64,000 bases of DNA from Faecalicatena fissicatena (GCA_001028025.1 LDAQ01000007.1:60466-124465), one strand, 5' to 3'. Shown: positions 24,709 to 33,548, numbered from the stretch's first letter. A program made the numbers and translations. The notes: a model not told the origin generated them from the sequence alone.

Positions 24709-25827
24709 ATGGGCACAGGTACTGGAATGGATAAGAGAAAAGCAAATTTAGTGAAAGTCGCAAAGTTCATCCTGCACCGCCGCAGCACTTCAAAACCGGA
24801 GATTGCGGCGACGCTTGGCCTGAGCATGCCGACGGTTCTGCAGAATGTGAAAGATCTGCTGGAGCAGGGTGTTATTATTGAGAGCGGGGAATACGAATCC
24901 ACAGGAGGCCGGAAGGCGAAGGCTCTGTCGGTAAATGCAGGCCTGAAATATGCTGTAGGGATTGATATTACTGGGAATCACATCAGCTATGTGATGATTG
25001 ACCTGACGGGGGAACTGGTAGAAAAACAGCGGATCCGGGCGGTATTTGAGAATTCGCTGGAATATAATGAAAAAGTATATCAGGGTTTTATAGAGTTTTG
25101 GAAAAAATCAGGCATTGAGACAAGGCGAATTCTGGGAGTTGGGATTTCACTTCCCGGAATTATCGACAAGGAACATGAGACCCTGATTATTTCCCATATC
25201 CTCAGACTCAAGGATGTCAGCCTGAAGAACCTGAGCCGTTTGTTTGCCTGCGAAGTCTGCTATGAGAACGATGCTAACAGTGCTGCCATGGCAGAGATGT
25301 ACCGTCTGGAGAAAAATGCGGTATATCTGTCCCTGAGCAATTCGGTGGGCGGTTCTTTCTATATACATAATGGTATTTATGAAGGAGACGATTATCGGAG
25401 TTCTGAATTTGGCCATATGATTATTGTGCCGGGAGGAAGGCAGTGTTACTGCGGAAAAAAGGGGTGCGTAGACGCTTACTGTTCCGCCCAGGTTCTGGCG
25501 GCGAAGACCAATGATAATCTGGAACAGTTTTTTGAGGGACTTGACAGGGGCAATGAAGATCTGAAGCAGGCTTGGGATGAGTATCTCGAGTATCTGGCGG
25601 TAACAGTTACAAATCTGAGGATGGCATACGACTGCGATATCATACTGGGTGGTTATGTAGGCGGCTATCTTGAAAAATATATGGCCGAATTGAGTAAAAG
25701 AGTGATAAAATATAATGGCTTTGAAAATGATACGACTTATCTGAAAACATGCAGTTTCCAGAAAGAGGTATCAGCGGTGGGAATTGCGATGAGCTTTGTG
25801 GAAAAATATTTTGAATCACTGGAGTAA
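24709..25827 (+). CDS. ROK-family transcriptional regulator
   Basis: A 372-residue NagC/XylR-type regulator. Residues about 10-65 form a helix-turn-helix (HRRSTSKPEIAATLGLSMPT), and the remainder is a ROK sugar-kinase fold with GIDITGNHISYVMIDLTG near 84 and the zinc motif CYCGKKGCVDAYC near 246-258. The ATP-binding loop normally G-T-G-I-G reads LSNSVGGS here, which argues against kinase activity. AGGAGG lies 8 bases upstream of the ATG. It likely represses itself through the palindrome at 24634, and may control the following GTPase gene, with which it is nearly contiguous. Confidence 0.88.
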   Translation: MGTGTGMDKRKANLVKVAKFILHRRSTSKPEIAATLGLSMPTVLQNVKDLLEQGVIIESGEYESTGGRKAKALSVNAGLKYAVGIDITGNHISYVMIDLTGELVEKQRIRAVFENSLEYNEKVYQGFIEFWKKSGIETRRILGVGISLPGIIDKEHETLIISHILRLKDVSLKNLSRLFACEVCYENDANSAAMAEMYRLEKNAVYLSLSNSVGGSFYIHNGIYEGDDYRSSEFGHMIIVPGGRQCYCGKKGCVDAYCSAQVLAAKTNDNLEQFFEGLDRGNEDLKQAWDEYLEYLAVTVTNLRMAYDCDIILGGYVGGYLEKYMAELSKRVIKYNGFENDTTYLKTCSFQKEVSAVGIAMSFVEKYFESLE

Positions 25828-25852
25828 AAAGGATAAACTGGAGGAACTATTT

Positions 25853-28534
25853 TTGGAAACAGGTACAAATAGACAGTTGGTAGTGGGAATACTCGCTCAT
25901 GTGGATGCAGGCAAAACGACACTGTCGGAAAGTATGCTCTATACGGGCGGCAGTATCAGAAAACTGGGGAGGGTAGACCATCAGGATGCTTTTCTGGATA
26001 CATATGATCTGGAGCGTGCGAGAGGGATTACCATCTTCTCGAAGCAGGCAGTTTTTTCATGGAAAGATATGGATATCACGCTATTGGATACGCCTGGCCA
26101 TGTGGATTTTTCGGCAGAAATGGAGCGCGCTCTGCAAGTAATGGACTATGCAGTTCTTGTGATCAGTGGAGCAGATGGCGTGCAGGGACATACGGTTACA
26201 CTCTGGCGCCTTCTGAAACAGTATGAAATTCCAGTATTTTTGTTTATTAACAAGATGGATCAGGAAGGAACTGATCGCAAATTAATTTTAGAAGATCTAA
26301 AGAAACGATTGAGTGACGGATGCGTGGATTTTAATGGAATATCCGAACTGGAAAATGCAGAGGACAGCTGTCTGGAGAATCTGGCAATGTGTGAAGAAGG
26401 CATGCTGGAGGAATACCTGGAGAAGGGGAGTATTGAAAAGAATTCCATAGTACAGGCAGTACGTGCCAGAAAGGTTTTTCCCTGTTATTTTGGATCTGCA
26501 CTTAGGCTGGAAGGTGTGGAAGAGTTTATGGAGGGGCTGAGGCTGTATACAGCCGCTACCGACTATCCCCATGCATTCGGAGCGAAAGTCTATAAAATAG
26601 CGAGAGATGAGCAGGGGAACCGGCTGACCTATCTCAAAGTGACAGGCGGGACTCTTCATGTGAAGGATATACTGCCTGATACGGAGGAAAAGGTCAATCA
26701 GATCCGTATTTATTCAGGCGCAAAATACGATGCGGTTCAGTCTGTTGCCGCGGGCGGCGTATGTGCTGTGGCAGGACCTGTCAGTACATATCCGGGACAG
26801 GGGATCGGTGCAGAAAAGGAGCAGGATATGTTCATTTTGGAACCAGTTCTGACCTATCAGATCCAGCTTCCCAATGACTGTGATGTGCACCAGATGCTGC
26901 TGAATCTGAAACAGCTGGAGGAAGAGGAACCTCAGCTGCATATTGTATGGGAGGAGCAGCTTGGCGAGATCCACGCGCAGCTGATGGGGGAAGTGCAGAC
27001 AGAGATTCTGAAGAGCATTATCTGGGAGCGTTTCAAAGTCCGCGTGGAATTTGGCGAAGGGAATATTGTATATAAAGAAACAATAGAAGAACCAGCAGAG
27101 GGAGTCGGTCATTTTGAGCCGCTCCGGCATTATGCGGAGGTTCATCTGCTGTTGGAGCCGGGAGAGCAGGGGTCCGGACTGCAGTTTTTTTCCACCTGCA
27201 GTGAGGATGTTCTTGACAGAAACTGGCAGCGGCTGATTTTAACCCATCTGGAGGAAAAAGAACATAAAGGAGTCCTGACTGGTTCCGCTGTCACAGACAT
27301 GAAAATTACGCTGACGGCGGGGCGGGCACATCTGAAACATACCGAGGGCGGAGACTTCAGGCAGGCTACATACCGCGCAGTACGCCAGGGACTTAAAAAA
27401 GCGAAAAGCATTTTGCTGGAGCCGTATTATGAATTCCGACTGGAACTGCCCTCAGATAATATCGGGCGCGCGATGTCTGATATACAGAAGATGTACGGCA
27501 GTTTTGAACACTCTGAGATGGATGGGGAGATGTCGGTGCTTACCGGGAAAGTTCCGGTAGCGACGATGCGGGGATACCAGCGGGAGTTTATTTCCTATAC
27601 AGGCGGACAGGGGCGGATGTTCTGCAGCCTGAAAGGGTATGAGCCGTGCCACGACCAGGAGGAAATGATAGAGGCAGCCGGATATGATTCTGAAGCCGAC
27701 TTGGAGAATCCGACAGGCTCCGTATTCTGTGCACATGGAGCCGGCTTTGTGGTAAAATGGAATCAGGTGGAAGAGTACATGCATATGGAGAGCACTCTGA
27801 AAACGGATGCCCCGGAACAAGATACATTTGTATATATACCGCCGGTTTCCGGCTCATCTTCCCGGATAGAGCTGACTCAGGAGGAACTGGATGGTATCTA
27901 CAGACGGACCCCGGATCCGGTAAAAAGAAGGAACCAGAATGGGCCAGTTACCGTAAAGGCGCCGGATAAGAAGCTCTCTGATGGAAAATGGGAGGAGCGG
28001 CAGAAGAATAAGAAGAACAGGGAAACCTATCTGCTTGTTGACGGATACAATATTATTTTCGCCTGGGAGGATTTGAGTGAACTGGCGGAGACAAATATTG
28101 AGAGTGCCAGAGATAAGCTGATGGATATTCTGTGTAATTATCAGGGGTATAAGCAGTGTACACTGATCCTGGTGTTTGATGCCTATAAGGTGGAAGGAAA
28201 TCTGGGAGAAGTCCTGAAGTACCACAATATTTATGTAGTTTACACCAAAGAGGCGGAGACTGCTGACCAGTATATAGAAAAGACGGTCCGCCGCATGGGA
28301 CGGGGGTATGACGTTACGGTTGCCACATCCGATGCACTGGAACAGGTGATTATCCTGGGGCAGGGAGCGCAGAGGATGTCTGCGGATGGATTGAAAGAGG
28401 AAGTGGAGCTTATGCAGAAAGAGATCCGCAGCGAGTACCTGAACAGACAGGAAAATGCAAGAAACTATTTGTTTGACCACATGTCTGAGGAAATGGTCAA
28501 TGAAATGGAGAATGTCCGGTTAGGGAAGAAATAA
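25853..28534 (+). CDS. TetM/EF-G-like ribosomal GTPase fused to a C-terminal YacP/Rae1-like NYN nuclease domain
   Basis: An 893-residue fusion. Residues 1-640 resemble ribosomal protection proteins: G1 AHVDAGKT (15-22), G2 RGIT, G3 DTPGHVDF, G4 NKMD, then EF-G domains II-V ending in GGQGRMFCSLKGYEPC. A charged linker of about 60-80 residues precedes a NYN/PIN domain from about 724 (LLVDGYNIIF, LVFDAYKVEG, TADQYIEK, ATSDALEQ), the YacP family. B. subtilis YacP (Rae1) cuts mRNA in the ribosomal A site. A TTG start at 25853 is chosen because GGAGG lies 8 bases upstream; it begins 25 bases after the ROK stop. Canonical Tet(M) has about 640 residues without this domain. Ribosome rescue or quality control is inferred; tetracycline protection is unproven. 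Confidence 0.9.
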   Translation: METGTNRQLVVGILAHVDAGKTTLSESMLYTGGSIRKLGRVDHQDAFLDTYDLERARGITIFSKQAVFSWKDMDITLLDTPGHVDFSAEMERALQVMDYAVLVISGADGVQGHTVTLWRLLKQYEIPVFLFINKMDQEGTDRKLILEDLKKRLSDGCVDFNGISELENAEDSCLENLAMCEEGMLEEYLEKGSIEKNSIVQAVRARKVFPCYFGSALRLEGVEEFMEGLRLYTAATDYPHAFGAKVYKIARDEQGNRLTYLKVTGGTLHVKDILPDTEEKVNQIRIYSGAKYDAVQSVAAGGVCAVAGPVSTYPGQGIGAEKEQDMFILEPVLTYQIQLPNDCDVHQMLLNLKQLEEEEPQLHIVWEEQLGEIHAQLMGEVQTEILKSIIWERFKVRVEFGEGNIVYKETIEEPAEGVGHFEPLRHYAEVHLLLEPGEQGSGLQFFSTCSEDVLDRNWQRLILTHLEEKEHKGVLTGSAVTDMKITLTAGRAHLKHTEGGDFRQATYRAVRQGLKKAKSILLEPYYEFRLELPSDNIGRAMSDIQKMYGSFEHSEMDGEMSVLTGKVPVATMRGYQREFISYTGGQGRMFCSLKGYEPCHDQEEMIEAAGYDSEADLENPTGSVFCAHGAGFVVKWNQVEEYMHMESTLKTDAPEQDTFVYIPPVSGSSSRIELTQEELDGIYRRTPDPVKRRNQNGPVTVKAPDKKLSDGKWEERQKNKKNRETYLLVDGYNIIFAWEDLSELAETNIESARDKLMDILCNYQGYKQCTLILVFDAYKVEGNLGEVLKYHNIYVVYTKEAETADQYIEKTVRRMGRGYDVTVATSDALEQVIILGQGAQRMSADGLKEEVELMQKEIRSEYLNRQENARNYLFDHMSEEMVNEMENVRLGKK

Positions 28535-28590
28535 GCAGAATTAAGGGCTGATTTGAGAAAACACAGATAAATCTAATGATATTTATTGAA

Positions 28591-28648
28591 AACCACATCG
28601 TTTTGAAAGGATGAATTCCATCTTTCAATCCGGTGTGGTTTTTATTTT
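28591..28648 (+). terminator. Intrinsic terminator after the GTPase-NYN gene
   Basis: AACCACATCG pairs with CGGTGTGGTT, with an inner TTGAAAGGATG/CATCTTTCAA stem, followed by TTTTTATTTT. It extends to the exact position where the truncated dehydrogenase begins. Confidence 0.8.
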
Positions 28649-28653
28649 GGAAG

Positions 28654-29463
28654 ATGTATGAAATAAGAATGCCAAAGGTAACGATTCAGCCCCAGGTAGT
28701 CTGTGGAGAGTGTTATCCGTGCCGGCATGGAAAGTACAATCTATGTGAAGAACTGAAGGTCATGGGCTTTCAGACAACAGGTACGGCATCCGAATATTTT
28801 GCGGTTGATGCCAGTAAAGTGACTCCGCTTCCGGAAGACATGAGTTACGAGGAGGGAGCCATGATCGAACCATTGGCAGTAGCCGTACACGCTGTAAGGC
28901 AGGCCGGTGATGTGAAGGGTATGAAAATTGCCGTTCTGGGGGCCGGTCCGATCGGCAATCTGGTTGCCCAGACAGCACTTGGAATGGGGGCAGAATCTGT
29001 ATTGATAACAGATGTTAGTAATTTGAGGCTGGAAAAAGCAAAAGAATGCGGTATTCAGTGCACAGCCAACACAAAAGAAGAAGATTTGGGAGATGCGATG
29101 CTTCGCTTCTTCGGTCCGGACAAAGCCGATGTGATCTACGACTGCGCGGGGAATAATATAACAATGGGGCAGGCAATTAAGTATGCAAGAAAAGGCAGTG
29201 TAATAATTCTCGTCGTTGTATTTGCAGGAATGGCAGAGATAGATCTGGCCGTACTTAATGACCATGAGTTAGATCTGAACACAACAATGATGTACCGGAA
29301 CGAAGATTATATAGAAGGAATTCGTCTTGTAAATGAGGGAAAAGTACATTTACAGCCGCTGATTTCAAAAACATTTGCATTCCGGGATTATAAGCAGGCT
29401 TATCAGTACATTGACGAAAACCGGGAGACTGCTATGAAAGTAATTATCAACGTCCAGAAATAG
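28654..29463 (+). pseudogene. 5'-truncated zinc-type alcohol (sorbitol-like) dehydrogenase
   Basis: The frame encodes about 270 residues of a medium-chain dehydrogenase: the structural zinc motif CGECYPCRHGKYNLC, then the cofactor motif GAGPIGNLVAQTA and the C-terminal domain. Roughly the first 85 residues, with the catalytic-zinc cysteine and GHE motif, are missing; their place is taken by the terminator of the preceding gene. No ribosome site precedes the first ATG. It looks like the remnant of a deletion that joined two loci. The frame itself is intact, so the event is probably recent. Confidence 0.75.
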
Positions 29464-29476
29464 TTTACAGAACTTC

Positions 29477-29515
29477 AAAGGGGTCAGACCCCTTTGCCAA
29501 GGGGGTCTGACCCCT
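29477..29515. repeat. GGGGTCAGACCCC palindromic element, copy 1
   Basis: AGGGGTCAGACCCC and GGGGTCTGACCCCT flank a 9-base spacer, and each half is itself nearly palindromic. It lies 13 bp after the truncated dehydrogenase. A second copy is at 33451-33492, also directly behind a gene, which suggests a dispersed terminator-like repeat. Confidence 0.8.
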
Positions 29516-29560
29516 ACGAAGAACCATCGGATATTTCACAAGTAAAGGAGTAATAAAAAA

Positions 29561-31012
29561 ATGGGAGTTGTAGAGCTGAGCTCAGGTGTTACATCAAGGA
29601 TACATAGCAATGATATAAAAAACAGCACAGTCTGCAAAAGTTCGTCAAATGCAGAGAAAGCTGATACAAATGTTAAGGTACCACTTATTAGCAAAATCGC
29701 CTATGGAATGGGCGATGTGGGATGTAACTTTAGCTGGATGTTTGTTGGTAACTTTTTAATGATATTTTATACGGATGTTTTTGGTATTAGTATGAGTGCT
29801 GTAGCCGGTCTTATGCTGTTTTCCCGCTTTTGGGATGCGATTAATGATCCAGTTATCGGGAGTCTGACCGATAAGACAAAGTCACGATGGGGGCGTTACA
29901 GGCCATGGCTGTTGATCGCGGCACCGTTTACGGCGATAATACTGATACTGACATTCTGGGCGCATCCGGATTGGTCATCTACAGCAAAAATCACATATAT
30001 GGCAGTGACATACTGCGTGTTAGTGCTGGGCTATACTTGTGTAAATATTCCTTATGGGACTTTATGCGGCGCTATGACGCAGAATATTGAGGAAAGAGCG
30101 AAGATTAATACGTTTCGTTCCGTAGCGGCCATGATAGCCATCGGCATCATTAATATTATCACAGTGCCCCTGATTTCCAGGCTGGGTGCGGGAGATGATA
30201 AGAGAGGCTATCTGATGATAGCAATGATATATGGCTGCATATTTGCCGCCTGTCATATTTTTTGTTTTTCTAAAACAAAGGAAGTTGTGGCAGTGCCTGA
30301 GAAGCAGAAGATTTCTATTATTAAGCAGCTGAAGGCGGTTGCTGTAAACAGGCCCTATATCCTTGCATTAATCGGACAAATGTTATTTGGATTTACCTTA
30401 TATGGGAGAAATGCAGATGCGCTGTATTATTTTACATACGTAGAAGGAAATAAGGCTTTCTTTACCACCTACTCCATGTGTATTATTATTCCGTCTATTA
30501 TTGGCGCGGCATGTTTTCCGCTGTTATTCAGATGGACGAACAATAAAGGCCGCGCAGCTTCTGTTTTTGCATTGCTGACGGGGATTAGTATGCTGAGCTT
30601 ATATTTGTTCAGCGTACAGACGTCACCAATACTGTTTTATGGGGTATCCGGGTTAACACAATTTTTCTTCTCCGGATTTAATACGGCAATCTATGCGATT
30701 ATTCCAGACTGCGTGGAATATGGGGAATGGAAAACCGGACTGCGGAATGATGGGTTTCAGTATGCATTTATATCTCTGGGAAATAAAATTGGCATGGCGT
30801 TGGGGACTTCGTTTCTGGCCCTTGTTCTTGGTGCGGCAGGATATGTGGCAAATCAGCAGCAGAATGCGGCAGTGCTGGCTGTTATGAAACATTCTTTTAC
30901 AACAATACCGGGAGTTCTGTGGGTGGTTACAGGGATAGTACTGATTTTCTACAGACTGAACAAAAAGCGCTATAATGAAATTGTAGAAGAAATTAATTCC
31001 AGGGAGAACTAA
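29561..31012 (+). CDS. GPH-family (glycoside-pentoside-hexuronide) sugar:cation symporter
   Basis: A 483-residue, 12-helix transporter. After a hydrophilic N-terminus of about 35 residues comes ISKIAYGMGDVGCNFSWM, typical of GPH proteins, then NDPVIGSLTDKTKSRWGRYRPW, the cytoplasmic loop signature of the family (melibiose/xyloside permeases). It imports a glycoside or uronide with Na+ or H+. AAAGGAG stands 9 bases upstream of the ATG. No glycosidase is adjacent; the truncated polyol dehydrogenase before it hints at a former sugar-alcohol or glycoside locus. Confidence 0.9.
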   Translation: MGVVELSSGVTSRIHSNDIKNSTVCKSSSNAEKADTNVKVPLISKIAYGMGDVGCNFSWMFVGNFLMIFYTDVFGISMSAVAGLMLFSRFWDAINDPVIGSLTDKTKSRWGRYRPWLLIAAPFTAIILILTFWAHPDWSSTAKITYMAVTYCVLVLGYTCVNIPYGTLCGAMTQNIEERAKINTFRSVAAMIAIGIINIITVPLISRLGAGDDKRGYLMIAMIYGCIFAACHIFCFSKTKEVVAVPEKQKISIIKQLKAVAVNRPYILALIGQMLFGFTLYGRNADALYYFTYVEGNKAFFTTYSMCIIIPSIIGAACFPLLFRWTNNKGRAASVFALLTGISMLSLYLFSVQTSPILFYGVSGLTQFFFSGFNTAIYAIIPDCVEYGEWKTGLRNDGFQYAFISLGNKIGMALGTSFLALVLGAAGYVANQQQNAAVLAVMKHSFTTIPGVLWVVTGIVLIFYRLNKKRYNEIVEEINSREN

Positions 31013-31033
31013 GCTATATTACACATTATCATA

Positions 31034-31080
31034 AAAGCGGATATTCAAAAAGCTGTTGCTTTGCGGGTATCCGCTTTGGT
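31034..31080 (+). terminator. Hairpin after the GPH symporter
   Basis: AAAGCGGATA (31034-31043) and TATCCGCTTT (31068-31077) are perfectly complementary 10-mers. Confidence 0.6.
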
Positions 31081-31194
31081 ATGCTCATTGGCAGCAGGGT
31101 CTGGAAACGCGATTTTATAGTCACATTACACGCCTGGCGAGTGCAAACAGTAACATTTTATGTGTTTCAAATAACGTCTACTTAAAAATTTCTG

Positions 31195-31224
31195 TTGACA
31201 ATCTGCACATGTCCGGGATATAAT
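31195..31224 (+). promoter_or_regulatory. Consensus promoter of the MutS2-like gene leader
   Basis: TTGACA (31195-31200) and TATAAT (31219-31224) with an 18-bp spacer. It lies more than 320 bp upstream of the gene, giving a long leader that contains two terminator-like hairpins. The stretch 31081-31194 before it shows no feature. Confidence 0.75.
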
Positions 31225-31252
31225 GAAGAAAATTTTTGAGTGAGGTAAGTGT

Positions 31253-31291
31253 ATGTTACGTGTGGTAGTAATGGAGAATACAGCTAATTAA
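31253..31291 (+). CDS. Possible 12-residue leader peptide
   Basis: ATG at 31253 opens a 12-codon frame (MLRVVVMENTAN) ending at TAA 31289-31291, with GTGAGGTAAG upstream as a ribosome site. Its place in a leader between a strong promoter and a terminator fits a regulatory peptide, but so short a frame can occur by chance. Confidence 0.25.
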   Translation: MLRVVVMENTAN

Positions 31292-31406
31292 ATAGTTGTG
31301 GGGACGCAGCATTGTCGTTTTTACGGGACAGCTGTATCCTTTTATCTGCCTTACAAAATGCGAACATACGCTTCGGATAGATATCTGTGATAGATGAGAT
31401 TTGAAG

Positions 31407-31436
31407 AGCATGGCTGTATGGTCATGCTGTTTTTTC
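31407..31436 (+). terminator. Leader terminator 1 upstream of the MutS2-like gene
   Basis: AGCATG and CATGCT flank a 10-base loop and are followed by GTTTTTTC. The short stem makes it moderate in strength. Confidence 0.5.
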
Positions 31437-31453
31437 TGTTACGGGGATTTTAT

Positions 31454-31508
31454 ACGCCACGGAAGAGTATGCCCGAAATGGGCGGGTACTTTTCGTGGCG
31501 TTTTTGTT
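31454..31508 (+). terminator. Leader terminator 2 upstream of the MutS2-like gene
   Basis: ACGCCACG (31454-31461) pairs with CGTGGCGT (31494-31501), with inner GTATGCCC/GGGCGGGTAC pairing, followed by TTTTTGTTT. It ends 40 bp before the start codon, so read-through is required for expression from the promoter at 31195. Confidence 0.75.
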
Positions 31509-31545
31509 TCATATAAAGGTATAGGATAATTTTCAGGAGGTTAAT

Positions 31546-33447
31546 ATGTTAGACACAGAAAAGATACTAGAATTTGATAAAATAAAAGGAAAACTGGCAG
31601 ATTTAGCATGCACAGAGCGGGCAAAGGAACAGGCAGAAGGACTGAAACCATATTTGTCCGAAATTGAGGTCAGAGCCAGACAGAAGGAGACAACAGAAGC
31701 CAGGGATTTGATTGAAAAATGCGGTATGCCGCCGATGACAGCGCTGCAGGGAATCGAAGAATGGATTGAGTTTGCGGGAAAGGGCGGATGTCTCACTGCT
31801 GAGCAGCTTGAATACATTGCCCGGACTCTTACTTCTGTAAGAAGACTGAAGTCTTATCTTGAGAGAGGAAAGCAGTATGAGCTGAGCCTGGCTTATTACG
31901 AAGAAAACCTGGATTCGCTCGACGAGATCTGCGAGGAGTTGAATCAGAAAATCCGAAATGGTGAAGTGGATGACTATGCCTCAAAGGCTTTGAAATCTCT
32001 CAGAGAAGCGATTGACAGGGCAGATGATAAGATGCACCAGAAGGCAGATGCTGCACTGCGGGCGAATAAGGCATATATGTCCGACAGTTTCAGCACTGTA
32101 AAAAATGGACATCTGTGCATACCGGTCAGGAAGGAATACCGGCTTAAAATCTCAGGAACAGTGATAGATAAATCCTCTACCGGAAGCACTCTGTTTATGG
32201 AACCGGCCGCGGTTGCATTACTATATGATGAACTGCAGGAACTCAGGATTGACGAGGAAAATGAGGTGATCCGGATTCTTTATACATTATCTGCCATGTT
32301 GTCCGATAAAGCAGAAATTATCCGAAAAAATAACAGGACAGTAGAAAAACTGGATTTCATTTTCGCAAAAGCAAAGCTTAGTATGGAATATGAAGGAACA
32401 CAGCCGAAGATTAACACAGAACGTTATATTAAACTGAAGAACGCAAGACATCCGCTAATGGACAGAAAAATCAATGTTCCACTGAACTTTGAGATAGGGA
32501 ACAGCATAAACGGCGTTATCATCACCGGGCCAAATACAGGCGGTAAGACAGTTGCAATTAAGACTGTGGCACTCAACTGCATGATGGCACAGTGTGGTCT
32601 GCATGTCGCATGTGAACATGCGGAGATATGTATGAATAACGCCGTGCTGTGCGATATAGGAGATGGACAGAATTTGTCTGAGAATCTGTCTACGTTTTCC
32701 GCACATATTACGAATGTATTGGACATACTAAAAACAGTCAGCCGCGAAAGCCTGGTCATCATGGACGAACTTGGCTCCGGTACAGATCCGGCAGAGGGGA
32801 TGGGAATAGCCATCGCCATACTGGAGGAACTGAAAAAGAGCGGGGCGTTGTTTCTGGTTACCACACATTACCCGGAAGTAAAAGAATATGCCAGCCGGGA
32901 AGAGGGGATCGTAAATGCAAGAATGACCTTTGATAAAGAAAGCCTGAGGCCGTTATACCAGCTGGTTATCGGAAAAGCAGGAGAAAGCTGCGCTTTCTAT
33001 ATTGCAGGAAAACTTGGCATGCCGGGGGAGATGCTCCGAACAGCAGCAAAAGCAGCCTACGGAGAAGATGCAGATCTGGGATTCGAGACAGGGACAGAGA
33101 ATCGGGAGCTAAAAAAAACCTCCCATCCAAAGATACAAAAAAAGAAAAAGATCGTAAAGCAGGAAGAAGCAATAAAATACCAGCTGGGTGACAGCGTTAT
33201 GGTAATGCCGGATAGAAAGATTGGGATAATCTGCCAGACAGCGAATGAAAAAGGTGCTCTCCGTGTACAGATGCCGGATAAAAAAATATGGATCAACCAC
33301 AAACGGATACGTCTTCACGTTCCTGCGGATCAGTTGTATCCGGAAGATTACGACTTTTCCATCATATTTGACAGCATAGAAACCCGGAAGACCAGACATG
33401 ATATGGAAAGAAAATACATTCAAAAGACATTAAATTGTGACGAGTAG
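31546..33447 (+). CDS. MutS2-like DNA-binding ATPase lacking the Smr nuclease domain
   Basis: A 633-residue MutS-family protein. The N-terminal half is the helical core/lever region of MutS2 (ILEFDKIKGKLADLACTERAKEQA; YRLKISGTVIDKSSTGSTLFMEP). The ATPase domain has Walker A GPNTGGKT near residue 328, LSTFSAHITN, Walker B VIMDELGSGTDPAEG near 405, and FLVTTHYPEVK. Full MutS2 is about 790 residues and ends in an Smr endonuclease domain; this one ends in a KOW-like beta segment and a short basic tail instead. MutS2 acts in recombination control and in rescue of collided ribosomes; whether the Smr-less form does either is unknown. Ribosome site AGGAGG. Confidence 0.87.
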   Translation: MLDTEKILEFDKIKGKLADLACTERAKEQAEGLKPYLSEIEVRARQKETTEARDLIEKCGMPPMTALQGIEEWIEFAGKGGCLTAEQLEYIARTLTSVRRLKSYLERGKQYELSLAYYEENLDSLDEICEELNQKIRNGEVDDYASKALKSLREAIDRADDKMHQKADAALRANKAYMSDSFSTVKNGHLCIPVRKEYRLKISGTVIDKSSTGSTLFMEPAAVALLYDELQELRIDEENEVIRILYTLSAMLSDKAEIIRKNNRTVEKLDFIFAKAKLSMEYEGTQPKINTERYIKLKNARHPLMDRKINVPLNFEIGNSINGVIITGPNTGGKTVAIKTVALNCMMAQCGLHVACEHAEICMNNAVLCDIGDGQNLSENLSTFSAHITNVLDILKTVSRESLVIMDELGSGTDPAEGMGIAIAILEELKKSGALFLVTTHYPEVKEYASREEGIVNARMTFDKESLRPLYQLVIGKAGESCAFYIAGKLGMPGEMLRTAAKAAYGEDADLGFETGTENRELKKTSHPKIQKKKKIVKQEEAIKYQLGDSVMVMPDRKIGIICQTANEKGALRVQMPDKKIWINHKRIRLHVPADQLYPEDYDFSIIFDSIETRKTRHDMERKYIQKTLNCDE

Positions 33448-33450
33448 TTC

Positions 33451-33492
33451 AAAGGGGTCAGACCCCCTCGGCAGAGGGGTCTGACCCCTTTG
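33451..33492. repeat. GGGGTCAGACCCC palindromic element, copy 2
   Basis: AAAGGGGTCAGACCCC, a CTCGGCAG loop and GGGGTCTGACCCCTTT, 3 bp after the MutS2-like stop. It matches copy 1 at 29477-29515 except in the loop, and is followed by two partial GAGGTC(C/T)TTTGA repeats (33491-33516). It probably terminates the gene. Confidence 0.8.
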
Positions 33493-33519
33493 AGGTCTCT
33501 TTGAGGTCCTTTGAAGTTA

Positions 33520-33548
33520 TTGACGCACAGGTACTGCATTGTTATAAT
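33520..33548 (+). promoter_or_regulatory. Promoter of the RpiR-type regulator
   Basis: TTGACG (33520-33525) and TATAAT (33543-33548), 17-bp spacer, 30 bp before the start codon. Confidence 0.75.

Noticed and set aside
25853..28534. Calling the GTPase a true tetracycline-resistance gene (tetM/tetO/tetW)
   Set aside because: The protein is about 250 residues longer, has a nuclease-like domain and the similarity is at family level only; the resistance function cannot be inferred.
31225..31510. A T-box or c-di-GMP riboswitch in the leader of the MutS2-like gene
   Set aside because: The T-box sequence (TGG-rich antiterminator motif) and the GEMM tetraloop receptor are not found; the GGGACGC segment alone is not sufficient.
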